From the NCBI RefSeq assembly GCF_004010155.1, contig NZ_RRYH01000003.1:62001-126000 (forward strand): a stretch of DNA of 64,000 nt, written 5' to 3'. The translations under genes and the position numbers were made by a program. Origin of the DNA: Solirhodobacter olei (GTDB lineage Bacteria > Pseudomonadota > Alphaproteobacteria > Rhodobacterales > Rhodobacteraceae). The notes beneath the pieces are model-generated. The model was not told the DNA's origin and did not search any database. It saw only the letters and a program-made list of their open reading frames with translations. Every line of letters starts with the position of its first letter. Positions within the stretch are counted from its first letter, which is position 1. Shown here one piece after another: positions 42,241 through 52,583 of this stretch.

Positions 42241-43079
42241 TTTACAGCTCCCGAGGTGATGCCGCGGATAAGTTGCCGCGAGAAGATGAGGTACAGGACC
42301 AGAACCGGGATGATGGCGAGCGAGAGCGAAGCCAGCACCGCGTTCCAGTCGGTCACGAACTGCCCCAGGAAAATCTGCGCGCCCAGCGTCACGGTCTTCA
42401 CGCTTTCCGCGGGGGCGAGGATCAGCGGGAACCACAGGTCGTTCCAGATCGGGATCATCGAGAAGACCGCCACGGTCGCCATCGCGGGACGGACCAGCGG
42501 GATCACCAGCCGGAAGAAGATGCGGTATTCGCTCAGCCCGTCGATCCGCCCGGCGTTCTTCAGATCGTCCGAGACCGTCTTCATGAACTCCGCCAGAATG
42601 AAGACCGCCAGCGGGATCCCCTGCGCGGTATAGACCAGGATCAGCGCGAAAAGCGTGTTGACGAGGCCGGTCGCCACCATCAGCTGCAGGATCGCCACGG
42701 TGCCCAGCCGGATCGGGATCATGATCCCCAGCGCGAGGTAGAGCCCGGTCAGCGTATTGCCGCGGAACCGGTACTCCGACAGCGCGAAGGCCGCCATCGC
42801 CCCGAAGAGCAGGACGAAGACCAGCGAGACGACCGTAACGACAAGGCTGTTCCAGAAATATAGCGGGAAGTCCCCCTGTTGCAGCACCGTCTGGAAGCCG
42901 ACCAGGCTGAAGGTCTCCGGCCCCGGCAGCTGCAGCGGATGCCCGAAGATCGCCCGCCGCGTCTTCAGCGCGTTGATGACGATGACGAAGACCGGGAAGA
43001 GCGCGATCACCGTATAGGTCAGCAGGATCGCATGGGCGGCGGCGGTGCGGGGCAGGGAGGTTCTTGCGCGGTTTGCCAT
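42237..43079 (-). CDS. Sugar ABC transporter permease (MalG-like)
   Basis: 280 residues from ATG 43079. Six membrane segments and the EAA motif DDLKNAGRIDGLSEYRIFFRLVIPLVRP near 180-205, as in the MalG/UgpE group. Ends with an ATGA overlap with the oxidoreductase gene. Pairs with the MalF-like permease 10 bp upstream. Confidence 0.9.
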   Translation of the reverse strand: MANRARTSLPRTAAAHAILLTYTVIALFPVFVIVINALKTRRAIFGHPLQLPGPETFSLVGFQTVLQQGDFPLYFWNSLVVTVVSLVFVLLFGAMAAFALSEYRFRGNTLTGLYLALGIMIPIRLGTVAILQLMVATGLVNTLFALILVYTAQGIPLAVFILAEFMKTVSDDLKNAGRIDGLSEYRIFFRLVIPLVRPAMATVAVFSMIPIWNDLWFPLILAPAESVKTVTLGAQIFLGQFVTDWNAVLASLSLAIIPVLVLYLIFSRQLIRGITSGAVK

Positions 43080-43089
43080 GACGCAGCCC

Positions 43090-44007
43090 TCAGAACTGGT
43101 AGCGGCGCAGCCGCCGCTGGATGCCGAAGAGATAGACGCAGACCCCGGCAAGGATGATCGCGAACATCACGGTGGCGATCGTCGCCCCCATGTTCGGATC
43201 GCCGAGCTGCAGCTGGAAGCCGAAGAAGGTGCGGTAAAGGAAGGTGCCCAGGATGTCGGTCGAGAAATTCGGCCCCGCCAGCGCCCCCTGTGCCACGTAG
43301 ACCAGGTCGAAAGCGTTGAAATTGCCCACGAAGGTCAGGATCGAGATGATCCCGATCGAGGGCAGGATCAGCGGCAGCTTGATCTTCCAGAACTGGCTCA
43401 TGCCCGTGATCCCGTCCATCTCGGCGGCCTCTATCACCTCGTCGGGGATCGAGAGGAGCGCGGCATAGATCAGCATCATCGGGATGCCGATGAACTGCCA
43501 GACGGAGATCAGCGCGACGGTGGTCAGCGCGTAATGCGGATCGCCCAGCCAGGGCGCGAACCAGTGGCGCAGGCCCACCATCTTCAGCAGATCCGGCGCG
43601 ATGCCCCACAGGGGCGACAGGATCAGCTTCCACACGAAGCCCACGATCACGAAGCTCAGGATCGTCGGCACGAAGATCGCCGTGCGATAGGCCGCGGCAA
43701 AGCGCAGCCGGGGCGAGAAGAGAAGGGCGGCGAGCGCGATCCCGATCGGGTTCTGCACCGCCATGTTGATGATGAAGAACCAGAAGTTGTTCGCCAGCGC
43801 GTTCCAGAAATGGCCCGACCAGTTCGGATCGCCGAAGAGCTTGTCGAAGTTGCCCAAGCCCACGAACTCGGTCGTCTTGCCCACCGCGCGGTAAAGCGAC
43901 AGGTCGAGCGTGGCGAAAAGGGGCAGGATCATCACCAGCGTGTAGACCACCACCGCTGGCGCCAGGAACACGCCGATATGCCAGCGCACGGGTCTCCGCT
44001 CAGCCAT
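43090..44007 (-). CDS. Sugar ABC transporter permease (MalF/UgpA-like)
   Basis: 305 residues with six membrane segments and the EAA motif EVIEAAEMDGITGMSQFWKIKLPLILPS near 195-222. The first hydrophobic segment is at 10-30. Follows the binding-protein gene after a 93-bp gap that holds two stable hairpins, and precedes the MalG-like permease by 10 bp. Confidence 0.9.
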   Translation of the reverse strand: MAERRPVRWHIGVFLAPAVVVYTLVMILPLFATLDLSLYRAVGKTTEFVGLGNFDKLFGDPNWSGHFWNALANNFWFFIINMAVQNPIGIALAALLFSPRLRFAAAYRTAIFVPTILSFVIVGFVWKLILSPLWGIAPDLLKMVGLRHWFAPWLGDPHYALTTVALISVWQFIGIPMMLIYAALLSIPDEVIEAAEMDGITGMSQFWKIKLPLILPSIGIISILTFVGNFNAFDLVYVAQGALAGPNFSTDILGTFLYRTFFGFQLQLGDPNMGATIATVMFAIILAGVCVYLFGIQRRLRRYQF

Positions 44008-44030
44008 TCCAACACCCTGTTCTTCTTGGG

Positions 44031-44094
44031 GGAAATACTCCGGGGGGGTGCGGGGGGCAGAGCCCCCCGCCTCGGCCGGGCCGTCAGGCCCGGC
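44031..44094. repeat. Dispersed AAATACTC intergenic element with two hairpins
   Basis: GGAAATACTC (44031-44040) and a G-run lead into hairpin GCGGGGGGC-AGA-GCCCCCCGC (44050-44070), then a second hairpin GCCGGGCC-GTCA-GGCCCGGC (44075-44094). It lies between the sugar-binding protein gene and the permease genes, where it could end or protect part of the transcript. Related copies occur near 50223-50310 and 54587-54624. Confidence 0.6.
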
Positions 44095-44100
44095 TTCCCG

Positions 44101-45348
44101 TCACTGCTGCGGCTTGTACCAGCTCGCCAGGTCCTTCTGCAGCCCCGCGGCCGCCGCTTCCGGCGTCTCGGTGCCGTTGATCACGTTGGCCGAGGCCGCC
44201 CAGAGCGCGTTCTCAAGGTTCGGCGTGCCACGCGACAGGATCTGGTAGGTGTAGCGCATGGTGGACTTGCAGTTCTGCCGCCAGCTCAGGAACTCGTTGG
44301 CCAGCGGATCCTTGATCGTGACCTTCGCGTTCGTCAGCGGGAAGAAGCCCGGCAGCGCGTTGCCGTAAAGCTCGGCGAATTGCTGCGAGCCGACCCATTT
44401 CAGGAAGGTCATCGCCGCCGCCTTGTGCTTGGAGGCCGCATTCAGCCCCATCGCATGGTCCGGCTGGTCGGAGATGTAGCACTGGTCCCCCGCCTTCGGC
44501 ACCGGCGGCGGGAAGGCGCCCATCTTGAAGTCGGCCTGCTTCTCGAAGCCCGAGATCTCCCAGGAGCCGGCCGGATAGATCGCGGCGCGGCCGAGGGTGA
44601 ACATGTTCTGGCTGTCGGGATAGGTCTGTGCCTTGAAGCCGTCGCCCATGTACTGGCCCCACTTGGCCAGCTGCTTGAAGGGCTCCACCCATTGCGGGTC
44701 GGTCAGCTTCTCGGTGCCGGCGATGATCGCCTTGCGGCCCTTCTCGCCCTGCCAGTAGTCCGGCCCGATATTCTCGTAGCCCATGGTCGCCGCTTCCCAC
44801 TGGTCATGCGTGCCCATGGCGAGCGGGGTGTAGGTGCCGTCCTTCTTGATCTTGTCGAGATCTGCGTAGAATTCCGGCACGGTCTTCGGGACCGAGATGC
44901 CGAGCTTCTTGAAGGCGTCCTCGTTGTAGATGAAGCCGTGGATGACCGAGGCCATCGGCACGCAGAAGGTGTGCTTGCCGTCGTCGGTCTGCCAGGCGGC
45001 CTTCGCGACATCCGAGAAGTTCTTCATGATCGCCATGTCGGAAAGGTCCGCCAGCTGGCCCTTCTTGAAAAGCGCAAGCGAGGCGTCGAACGGCCGGCAG
45101 GTGATCAGGTCGCCCGCCGTGCCGGCGTCGAGCTTGGAGTTCAGCGCGGCGTTGTACTCGGTCGGGGCCGAGGGGCTGAACACCACCTTGATGTCCGGAT
45201 GGGTCTTCTCGAAGGCCGGGATGATCGTCTTCTGCCAGACGGTCAGGTCGTCGTTGCGCCAGCTTTCGATCGTGATCGTGGTCGCGGCATAGGCCGAGGT
45301 GCTGGCCAGCAAAAGCCCGGCCAAGGCGAGGCTGATCGGTTTTTTCAT
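44101..45348 (-). CDS. Carbohydrate ABC transporter substrate-binding protein
   Basis: 415 residues. Signal peptide 1-21 (LALAGLLLASTSAYA). The mature part starts TTITIESWRNDDLTVWQKTIIPAFEKTHPDIKVVF, the usual opening of family 1 extracellular solute-binding proteins, and has GRAAIYPAGSWEISGF near 255. Sits 45 bp after murQ, ahead of two permeases. With murQ and the facing nag genes, the ligand is probably MurNAc, GlcNAc or a small oligomer of them. The ligand is inference. Confidence 0.88.
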   Translation of the reverse strand: MKKPISLALAGLLLASTSAYAATTITIESWRNDDLTVWQKTIIPAFEKTHPDIKVVFSPSAPTEYNAALNSKLDAGTAGDLITCRPFDASLALFKKGQLADLSDMAIMKNFSDVAKAAWQTDDGKHTFCVPMASVIHGFIYNEDAFKKLGISVPKTVPEFYADLDKIKKDGTYTPLAMGTHDQWEAATMGYENIGPDYWQGEKGRKAIIAGTEKLTDPQWVEPFKQLAKWGQYMGDGFKAQTYPDSQNMFTLGRAAIYPAGSWEISGFEKQADFKMGAFPPPVPKAGDQCYISDQPDHAMGLNAASKHKAAAMTFLKWVGSQQFAELYGNALPGFFPLTNAKVTIKDPLANEFLSWRQNCKSTMRYTYQILSRGTPNLENALWAASANVINGTETPEAAAAGLQKDLASWYKPQQ

Positions 45349-45393
45349 ACTTGTCGTCTCCCTGTTGCGGCCCCGAACCCTTGGGGCCTTTGG

Positions 45394-46287
45394 TTACAGT
45401 TTTCTCAACTCTTCCAGCGCGGGCCCCAGGTGCCCGCCATGCGCGGCCAGAAGCGTGTCGGCCATGACCGGCCCCGCTCCTGCGGCCAGAAGCACTGCGC
45501 GCTTCACCCCGCCCTCGCTTTCGTCGAGCGCGGCGCGCGCCTCTTTCTCGCCCGCCCCCGAGATCGCGGCGACGATCCGCGCCGCCCGGTCCCTGAGCTT
45601 GGCGTTATCGGCGCGGACGTTGACCATGTAGCCCTCGTGGACATGGCCCAGCCGCACCGCGATCCCGGTAGAGATCAGGTTGAGCGCGATCTTCTGCGCC
45701 GTGCCCGCCGCCATCCGGGTCGATCCGGCGATGACCTCGGGGCCGGTATCGACCAGCACCGCCACATCGGCGCAGGCCAGAAGCGGGCTGCCCTCCACGT
45801 TGGCAATGCCGATCACCTTCGCGCCCGCTGCCTGCGCCTTGCGGGCGATCGCCACAGTGTAAGGCGTGCCGCCAGAGGCCGAGACGCAGATCACCACGTC
45901 TCCCGGCCCCAGCCTGAGGCCGTGAAGATCCGCCTCGGCAAGGTCGATGTCGTCCTCGGTCGCGCCTTCGAGATGCAGCAGCGCCTCGCGTCCACCGGCC
46001 AGAAGCATCGGCGTGCGCGCGGGCGGAATTCCGAAGGTGCCGGAAAGTTCGAGGCAGTCGGCCAGCGCCATCAGGCCGGAGCTGCCCGCCCCGGCATAGG
46101 CCAGCCGCCCGGAGCCGCCGAGCGCCGCAGCCCCAAGCTCCACCGCCTGCGCCAGCGCGGGCAGGGCGTGCTCCAGCGCGCGGGCAGAACCGAGCTGGGC
46201 CTCGAACAGACGCTGCAACACCTCTTGCGGTGCGGCGACCTGCAGGCCCGCGGCGGCGGAATGTTGCTGCTCGGTGGTGGCGGCCAT
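45394..46287 (-). CDS. murQ: N-acetylmuramic acid 6-phosphate etherase (SIS domain)
   Basis: 297 residues from ATG 46287. A SIS fold with AGAGSSGLMALADCLELSGTFG near 68-89, the MurQ counterpart of GAGTSGRLG...ECPPTFG, and later NLISTGIAVRLGHVHEGYMVNVRADNAKLRDRAARI near 200-235, which is characteristic of MurQ. It splits MurNAc-6-phosphate into GlcNAc-6-phosphate and lactate in peptidoglycan recycling. First gene of the leftward operon with the sugar importer, opposite the GlcNAc kinase. The sequence departs from standard MurQ in the first motif, so related specificity is possible. Confidence 0.8.
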   Translation of the reverse strand: MAATTEQQHSAAAGLQVAAPQEVLQRLFEAQLGSARALEHALPALAQAVELGAAALGGSGRLAYAGAGSSGLMALADCLELSGTFGIPPARTPMLLAGGREALLHLEGATEDDIDLAEADLHGLRLGPGDVVICVSASGGTPYTVAIARKAQAAGAKVIGIANVEGSPLLACADVAVLVDTGPEVIAGSTRMAAGTAQKIALNLISTGIAVRLGHVHEGYMVNVRADNAKLRDRAARIVAAISGAGEKEARAALDESEGGVKRAVLLAAGAGPVMADTLLAAHGGHLGPALEELRKL

Positions 46288-46310
46288 CCGAATCTCCCTT
46301 TGCGTCGATA

Positions 46311-46407
46311 ATGCCAAACTAATACCAATATGCCAAATACTTTTGCAACTCGGTGTAAAAATAAGGAAAATCAGCATACTCTTGCGGAAAGGTATGCTTT
46401 TGGTATT
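46311..46407. promoter_or_regulatory. Half-site array in the divergent murQ / kinase promoter region
   Basis: Three AT(G/A)CCAA copies (46311-46317, 46322-46328, 46330-46336) face TTGGTATT at 46400-46407, the exact complement of AATACCAA (46321-46328). Inside lies AGCATAC (46373-46379) / GTATGCT (46392-46398). The AT-rich 142-bp region separates murQ and the kinase gene, and a GntR regulator is encoded next to the kinase, so these are likely its operators. Confidence 0.55.
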
Positions 46408-46429
46408 ATCTTTCGAGAAGGGAGTCGTC

Positions 46430-47272
46430 ATGTCATTTCTTCTTGGCGTCGATGGAGGGGGGACAGGCTGCCGCGCCGCGGTGGCCGATGTGTCCGGCCG
46501 CCGTCTGGGCGAGGGCCAGGGCGGCTCCGCCAATATCGTGACCGATCCCGAAACCGCCCGAGCCAACATCCTCGCCGCCGTCGATCAGGCGCTCGCGGGG
46601 ACCGGCGCGCGGATGGAAGATCTGCACGCCGTCCTCGGCCTCGCCGGCGCCAACCTTCCGGTCTACGCGGAGCGCCTCGCCAGAACGCTGCCTTTCGCCT
46701 CGGTCAGCATCCGCTCCGACGCGGTGATCTCGCTGAAGGGCGCCATCGGCGATGCCGACGGCGTGGTAGCGACGATCGGCACCGGCTCCGTCTTCGCCAG
46801 CCAGTCCGCGGGCCAGGTGACCCAGATCGGCGGCTGGGGTTTCCAGCTCGGCGACGAGGCCTCCGGCGCCTGGCTCGGCCGCGCGCTCCTCTCCCGCGCG
46901 CTCCACGCCCGCGACGGCCTGGCGGAAATGACGCCGCTCCTCGCCGCGCTCACCACCGAGATCGGCAGCCCCGAGGCGCTGGTCGAATTCGCCCGCACGG
47001 CCACGCCCGCCGATTACGCGCGCCACGCGCCCCGTCTCTTCGAGACGCGCGACCCGGCGGCGGCGGCGATCCTGGCAGAGGCTGACCTCTGGATCGCGCG
47101 GGCCATCGACCGCCTCGCGACAGGCCCCGCCACGCCCGTCACCTTCCTCGGCGGCCTCGGCCCCGGCTTCGCCCGCCGCCTCGAGACCCGCTACCGGAAC
47201 CGGATTCATCCGGCTCTCGGCAACGCGCTTGACGGCGCGCTCCTCCTTGCGCGGCAGGGGGTGCCGGCATGA
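46430..47272 (+). CDS. BadF/BadG-type N-acetylglucosamine kinase
   Basis: 280 residues from ATG 46430, with GAAGGGAG upstream. ASKHA fold: LGVDGGGTGCRAAVAD is the phosphate-1 loop at 5-20, ATIGTGSVFA near 110 the second, GGLGPGF near 240 the adenosine loop. This subfamily phosphorylates GlcNAc or glucosamine, and some members act on MurNAc. Here it would supply the 6-phosphate needed by MurQ and NagA. Overlaps the GntR gene by 4 bp (ATGA). Confidence 0.85.
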   Translation: MSFLLGVDGGGTGCRAAVADVSGRRLGEGQGGSANIVTDPETARANILAAVDQALAGTGARMEDLHAVLGLAGANLPVYAERLARTLPFASVSIRSDAVISLKGAIGDADGVVATIGTGSVFASQSAGQVTQIGGWGFQLGDEASGAWLGRALLSRALHARDGLAEMTPLLAALTTEIGSPEALVEFARTATPADYARHAPRLFETRDPAAAAILAEADLWIARAIDRLATGPATPVTFLGGLGPGFARRLETRYRNRIHPALGNALDGALLLARQGVPA

Positions 47273-48039
47273 ACGAACTCTTCGCCCCCGACGAATTCGA
47301 CGAGGCGGGCCACGGCCCGCTCTACCGCCAGCTCTCCCGGCGGATCGCCGACGGCATCTCCTCCGGCCGCCTGCAACCCGGCGAGAGCCTGCCGCCCGAA
47401 CGCGACCTCGCCGCGATGACCGGCCTTTCGCGCGTCACGGTCCGCAAGGCGGTGCAGGCGCTCGTCGCCTCCGGTCAGCTGATCCAGCGCCGCGGCTCGG
47501 GCACCTATGTCGCTCCGCGGGTGGAGCGGCTGGAGCAGGCGCTGTCGCTGCTGACTTCCTTCACCGAGGACATGCACCGCCGCGGCAAGGCCGCCCGCTC
47601 CGTCTGGCTCGACCGCTCGATCCATTCCCCGCGGCCGGACGAGGTGATGGTCCTCGGCCTCAAGGCGCATGACCGCGTCGCCCGCCTCGCCCGGGTCCGC
47701 CTCGCCGACGAGGTGCCGCTCGCCATCGAACGCGCCAGCCTGCCCGCCATCCTGCTTCCCGATCCGCAGGCGGTGGAGACCTCGCTTTACGAGGAACTCG
47801 GCCGCCTCGGCCACCGGCCCGTCCGCGCCGTGCAGCGCCTCTCAGCCGTCAACATCTCCCCCGCCGACGCGGGGCTGCTGGAAGTGCCCGCCGGATCCGC
47901 CTGTCTGCGGATCGAGCGCATCGCCTATCTCGCCACCGGCAAACCCGCCGAATACACCCTGTCGCTCTACCGGGGCGACGCCTATGACTTCGCCGCCGAG
48001 CTGCGCCTCGCCGGCGATGCCGAAGGAGCCGCGACATGA
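47269..48039 (+). CDS. GntR-family (HutC/NagR subfamily) regulator
   Basis: 256 residues. GntR winged HTH at about 17-82: LYRQLSRRIADGISSGRLQPGESLPPERDLAAMTGLSRVTVRKAVQALVASG, then the UTRA effector domain (about 100-245). The HutC/NagR subfamily commonly senses sugar phosphates such as GlcNAc-6-P. Embedded in the nag operon with ATGA overlaps on both sides, so it should control this locus, probably through the half-site array at 46311-46407. Confidence 0.88.
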   Translation: MNELFAPDEFDEAGHGPLYRQLSRRIADGISSGRLQPGESLPPERDLAAMTGLSRVTVRKAVQALVASGQLIQRRGSGTYVAPRVERLEQALSLLTSFTEDMHRRGKAARSVWLDRSIHSPRPDEVMVLGLKAHDRVARLARVRLADEVPLAIERASLPAILLPDPQAVETSLYEELGRLGHRPVRAVQRLSAVNISPADAGLLEVPAGSACLRIERIAYLATGKPAEYTLSLYRGDAYDFAAELRLAGDAEGAAT

Positions 48040-49061
48040 CCACCCATATGCAGGCGGAGGTCGAGGAGATCCCCGCCGCCACCGCCCGTTTCCTCGCCGC
48101 CATGGGACCCGCCGCCGCCGAAGCCGGCGCCGCCATCCGCGCCCGGGGCCCGAGCCTCGTCGCCACCGTCGCGCGCGGCTCGTCGGATCACGCTGCGACC
48201 TATCTGAAATACGCCATCGAGCTTTCTGCCGGCCTGCCCGTCGCCTCCATCGGCCCCTCGGTTGCCTCGGTCTACCACCGCCGCCTGAAGCTCGACGGCG
48301 CCGTCTGCCTCGGCATCTCGCAATCCGGCAAAAGCCCGGACATCGTGGAAATGATGAAAAGCGCCGCCGATGCCGGGGCGCTGACCCTCGCGCTCACCAA
48401 TGTCGCGGGATCGCCGCTCGCCGCCGCCGCGGGCCACGCCCTCTCGCTGGAGGCTGGCCCGGAAAAAAGCGTCGCCGCCACCAAGAGCTTCGTCACCTCC
48501 GTCGCCGCCGGGCTGCTTCTTCTCGCCGAATGGCAGCAGGACGCCGCGCTGAAAGCGGCGGTCGAGGCGCTCCCCGACGCCTTCACCCGGGCGCTCGCCT
48601 GCGACTGGTCGCCGCTCGCCGACCGGCTGGTGCGCGCCCAGTCGCTTTATGTCCTCGGCCGTGGCCCGGGCTTCGCCATCGCCAACGAGATGGCCCTGAA
48701 ATGCAAGGAGACCTCGGGACTTCACGCCGAATCCTATTCCGCCGCCGAGGTGCTCCACGGCCCGGCCGCCATCGTGCAGGAACGCTTCCCGGTGCTTGCC
48801 CTCGGGGTCGAGGATGCGGCACTCCCCGGCGTCATCGCGACGGCAGAGCGGCTGGCGGGGCAGGGGGCCGATGTCTTCCTGACCGCCCCGGGCGCCAAAG
48901 CCCCGGTACGCGAACTGCCCTCCGTCACCGGCCTGCACCCGCTGGTCGCGCCGCTGGTCCTCGTGACCACCTTCTACGCCTTCATCGAGGCGCTCGCCCG
49001 CCGCCGCGGCTTCGATCCCGACAGCCCGCCGCATCTCAACAAGGTCACGGAGACGGTATGA
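48036..49061 (+). CDS. Glucosamine-6-phosphate deaminase, SIS type (NagB-II)
   Basis: 341 residues. Two SIS domains as in the isomerase half of GlmS: ARGSSDHAATYLKYAIE near 50-66, SQSGKSPDIVEMM near 97, and LGRGPGFAIANEMALKCKETS near 205. No glutaminase domain, so it is a deaminase-type enzyme and the C-terminus HLNKVTETV matches NagB-II. It converts GlcN-6-P to fructose-6-P and ammonia, downstream of NagA. ATGA overlaps on both ends. Confidence 0.87.
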   Translation: MTTHMQAEVEEIPAATARFLAAMGPAAAEAGAAIRARGPSLVATVARGSSDHAATYLKYAIELSAGLPVASIGPSVASVYHRRLKLDGAVCLGISQSGKSPDIVEMMKSAADAGALTLALTNVAGSPLAAAAGHALSLEAGPEKSVAATKSFVTSVAAGLLLLAEWQQDAALKAAVEALPDAFTRALACDWSPLADRLVRAQSLYVLGRGPGFAIANEMALKCKETSGLHAESYSAAEVLHGPAAIVQERFPVLALGVEDAALPGVIATAERLAGQGADVFLTAPGAKAPVRELPSVTGLHPLVAPLVLVTTFYAFIEALARRRGFDPDSPPHLNKVTETV

Positions 49062-50194
49062 GAACCATCCTCACCGGGGCGCGCCTGTTCGACGGGCGGA
49101 CGCTGCACGACGGAATGGCGCTGGTGATCGAGTCCGGCCAGATCGCGGCGCTGCTGCCCGAGTCGGAGGCGCCCGAGGGCGCGTTGGAACGCCTTCCCGG
49201 TGGCATCCTCGCGCCCGGCCTCGTCGATCTGCAGGTCAACGGCGGCGGGGGCGTGATGCTGGGCGACGCCGCCTCGGTCGAGGGGATCGCGCGGATCTGC
49301 GCCGCCCACCGCCCGCTCGGCTCGCTCTACCTGACGCCGACGCTGATCACCGACCGGCCGGAGGTGACGGCCAGGGTCCTCGCCGCCGGCATCGCCGCCG
49401 CGCGCGAGGGCGTGCCGGGTTTCGCCGGGCTCCATATCGAGGGGCCGCATCTCGATCCCCGCCGCAAGGGCGCGCATGACCCGGCGCTGATCCGGCCGAT
49501 GACGGGCGCGGACTTGGCGGCGCTCTGCCGCGCTGCGGCCGAGCTGCCGTCGCTGATGGTCACGCTCGCCCCCGAATCCGTGACGCCGGATCAGATCGCG
49601 GCACTGGCAGCGGCGGGCGTCGTCGTCAGCCTCGGCCACAGCGATACTGCGCTCGGCCCTGCCCGGGCCGCCTATGACGCCGGCGCCCGTTGCACCACGC
49701 ATCTCTTCAACGCGATGAGTCAGCTCGGCAACCGCGAGCCGGGCCTTGTCGGCGCGGCGCTCGACACCGCCAACGCCTATGCCGGGCTGATCGCCGACGG
49801 GATCCATGTCGCGCCCGAGGTGCTACGCATCGCCTGCGCCGCCAAGCGTGGCGAGGACAGGCTGTTCCTCGTCACCGACGCGATGGCCCCGGCCGGGACG
49901 GACATGGCCGAGTTCACCCTCGGCGACCGCCCGATCTACCGCCGCGACGGCCGCCTGACGCTTGCCGACGGCACGCTTGCGGGTGCCGACGTCACGCTGC
50001 CCGCCGCGCTGAAGGTGATGGTGGAAAAGGTTGGCCTGCCGCTTGACGCCGCGCTGCGCATGGCCACCTCCACGCCTGCCGCCTGCATCGGGGCAGGGGA
50101 GCGCATCGGCCATCTCGCCCCCGGACGGGCGGCCGATCTCGTCCATCTCGACGACGCGCTGCAGCTCACCCGGACCTGGTCGGCGGGCGCGTAA
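49058..50194 (+). CDS. nagA: N-acetylglucosamine-6-phosphate deacetylase
   Basis: 378 residues from ATG 49058, overlapping the nagB2 stop. Amidohydrolase barrel: LAPGLVDLQVNGGGG near 50-64, GLHIEGPHLDPRRKGAH near 127-143 with the metal-binding Glu, VSLGHSDT near 190, CTTHLFNAMSQL near 211, and catalytic Asp in LVTDAMAPAG near 270. It deacetylates GlcNAc-6-P to GlcN-6-P. The operon thus encodes kinase, regulator, deaminase and deacetylase, a full route from GlcNAc to fructose-6-P. Confidence 0.92.
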   Translation: MRTILTGARLFDGRTLHDGMALVIESGQIAALLPESEAPEGALERLPGGILAPGLVDLQVNGGGGVMLGDAASVEGIARICAAHRPLGSLYLTPTLITDRPEVTARVLAAGIAAAREGVPGFAGLHIEGPHLDPRRKGAHDPALIRPMTGADLAALCRAAAELPSLMVTLAPESVTPDQIAALAAAGVVVSLGHSDTALGPARAAYDAGARCTTHLFNAMSQLGNREPGLVGAALDTANAYAGLIADGIHVAPEVLRIACAAKRGEDRLFLVTDAMAPAGTDMAEFTLGDRPIYRRDGRLTLADGTLAGADVTLPAALKVMVEKVGLPLDAALRMATSTPAACIGAGERIGHLAPGRAADLVHLDDALQLTRTWSAGA

Positions 50195-50205
50195 CCCGCG
50201 CTGCG

Positions 50206-50310
50206 CGCGGCGCCTCCGGCGGGAGTATTTGGGCCAGGAAGAAGCCCCGGACTTTTCCTTGCAAAATACTCTCGGGGGTGAGGCTGCAGGCCGAGGGGGC
50301 GGAAGCCCCC
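50206..50310. repeat. Dispersed GAGTATTT/AAATACTC intergenic element
   Basis: GAGTATTT (50223-50230) is inverted relative to AAATACTC (50264-50271), which is followed by GGGGG and a hairpin GGGGGC-GGAA-GCCCCC (50295-50310). The second half matches the element at 44031. It fills most of the gap between nagA and the clpX terminator. Such GGAGTATTT...GCCCCC elements look like a repeat family of this lineage. Confidence 0.6.
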
Positions 50311-50329
50311 TGATCTGCCTAACGAAAAA

Positions 50330-50351
50330 GGGCGGGCCCAAAGGCCCGCCC
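50330..50351 (-). terminator. Rho-independent terminator of clpX
   Basis: GGGCGGGCC (50330-50338), loop CAAA, GGCCCGCCC (50343-50351); on the minus strand it is followed by TTTTTCGTT. It lies 23 bp past the clpX stop. Strong stem and T-run make this one of the clearest terminators in the window. Confidence 0.85.
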
Positions 50352-50374
50352 CCGAAATCCCATGCCGAAAGGGA

Positions 50375-51643
<1,269 letters not shown>

Positions 51644-51766
51644 CTCTCACCTCTGCGGTGCGCCTCCCGCCGGGAAGACTGCATCCCTTCTCATGGCCGC
51701 CTTTGGAAAAGTCTAGGACAGCCACAGAACCTTCACAATGCCAAATTTCCCACGTGGTTTTCCGGC

Positions 51767-52399
51767 TCACGCCGAATCCTCGTCGGCCTTGCCGCGGCTG
51801 TCCATCACCTCGTCGACCAGGCCCCAGGCCTTGGCTTCCTCGGCGGACATGAAGTTGTCGCGCTCCAGCGCCGCCTCGACCGCCTCCAGCGACTGCCCGG
51901 TATGGCGCTCGTAGATCGCGTTCAGCCGGTCCTTCAGCTTCTGCGTCTCGCGGGCGTGAATCATGATATCCGACGCCTGGCCTTGGTACCCGCCCGAGGG
52001 CTGGTGAACCATGATCCGGCTGTTCGGCAGGCTCATCCGCATCCCCTTCTCGCCCGCCGCAAGCAGCAGCGAGCCCATCGAGGCCGCCTGCCCGATGCAG
52101 AGCGTGGAGATCTTCGGCCGGATGTACTGCATCGTGTCGTAGATCGACAGGCCCGAGGTCACGACGCCGCCGGGGCTGTTGATATACATGGCGATTTCCT
52201 TCGACGGGTTCTCCGCCTCAAGGAACAGCAGCTGCGCCACGATCAGGCTCGCCATCCCGTCATGCACGGGGCCGGCCAGGAAGATGATCCGCTCCTTCAG
52301 CAGGCGCGAGTAGATGTCGTAGGCCCGCTCGCCGCGCGAGGTCTGTTCGACCACCATCGGGACGAGGGTATTCATGTAAAGATCGAAGGGGTCTTTCAT
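51767..52399 (-). CDS. clpP: ATP-dependent Clp protease proteolytic subunit ClpP
   Basis: 210 residues from ATG 52399. Catalytic triad Ser107 (GQAASMGS), His132 (MVHQPSGG) and Asp181 (LERDNFMS), ten residues later than in E. coli ClpP as expected from a slightly longer N-terminus. It forms the proteolytic chamber used by ClpX, encoded next. Divergent from the aldehyde dehydrogenase gene. Confidence 0.95.
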   Translation of the reverse strand: MKDPFDLYMNTLVPMVVEQTSRGERAYDIYSRLLKERIIFLAGPVHDGMASLIVAQLLFLEAENPSKEIAMYINSPGGVVTSGLSIYDTMQYIRPKISTLCIGQAASMGSLLLAAGEKGMRMSLPNSRIMVHQPSGGYQGQASDIMIHARETQKLKDRLNAIYERHTGQSLEAVEAALERDNFMSAEEAKAWGLVDEVMDSRGKADEDSA

Positions 52400-52583
52400 T
52401 GCTCTCCGCCTCATCTCGAGTTGTCTAGCGCAAGCGCCTTGCCAGAGTCTTAGTTGTGCGCACCGGCGCCCGCAAGGCCACCCGGCCAATCGGCGGTCCG
52501 CGGGGCCCGGCGGAGAATTCGGCGGCAGGGCTGGACCTCGGGGCGCTCCCCGTGCATCCCTGTCGCAAAAGACGCAACAGAGA

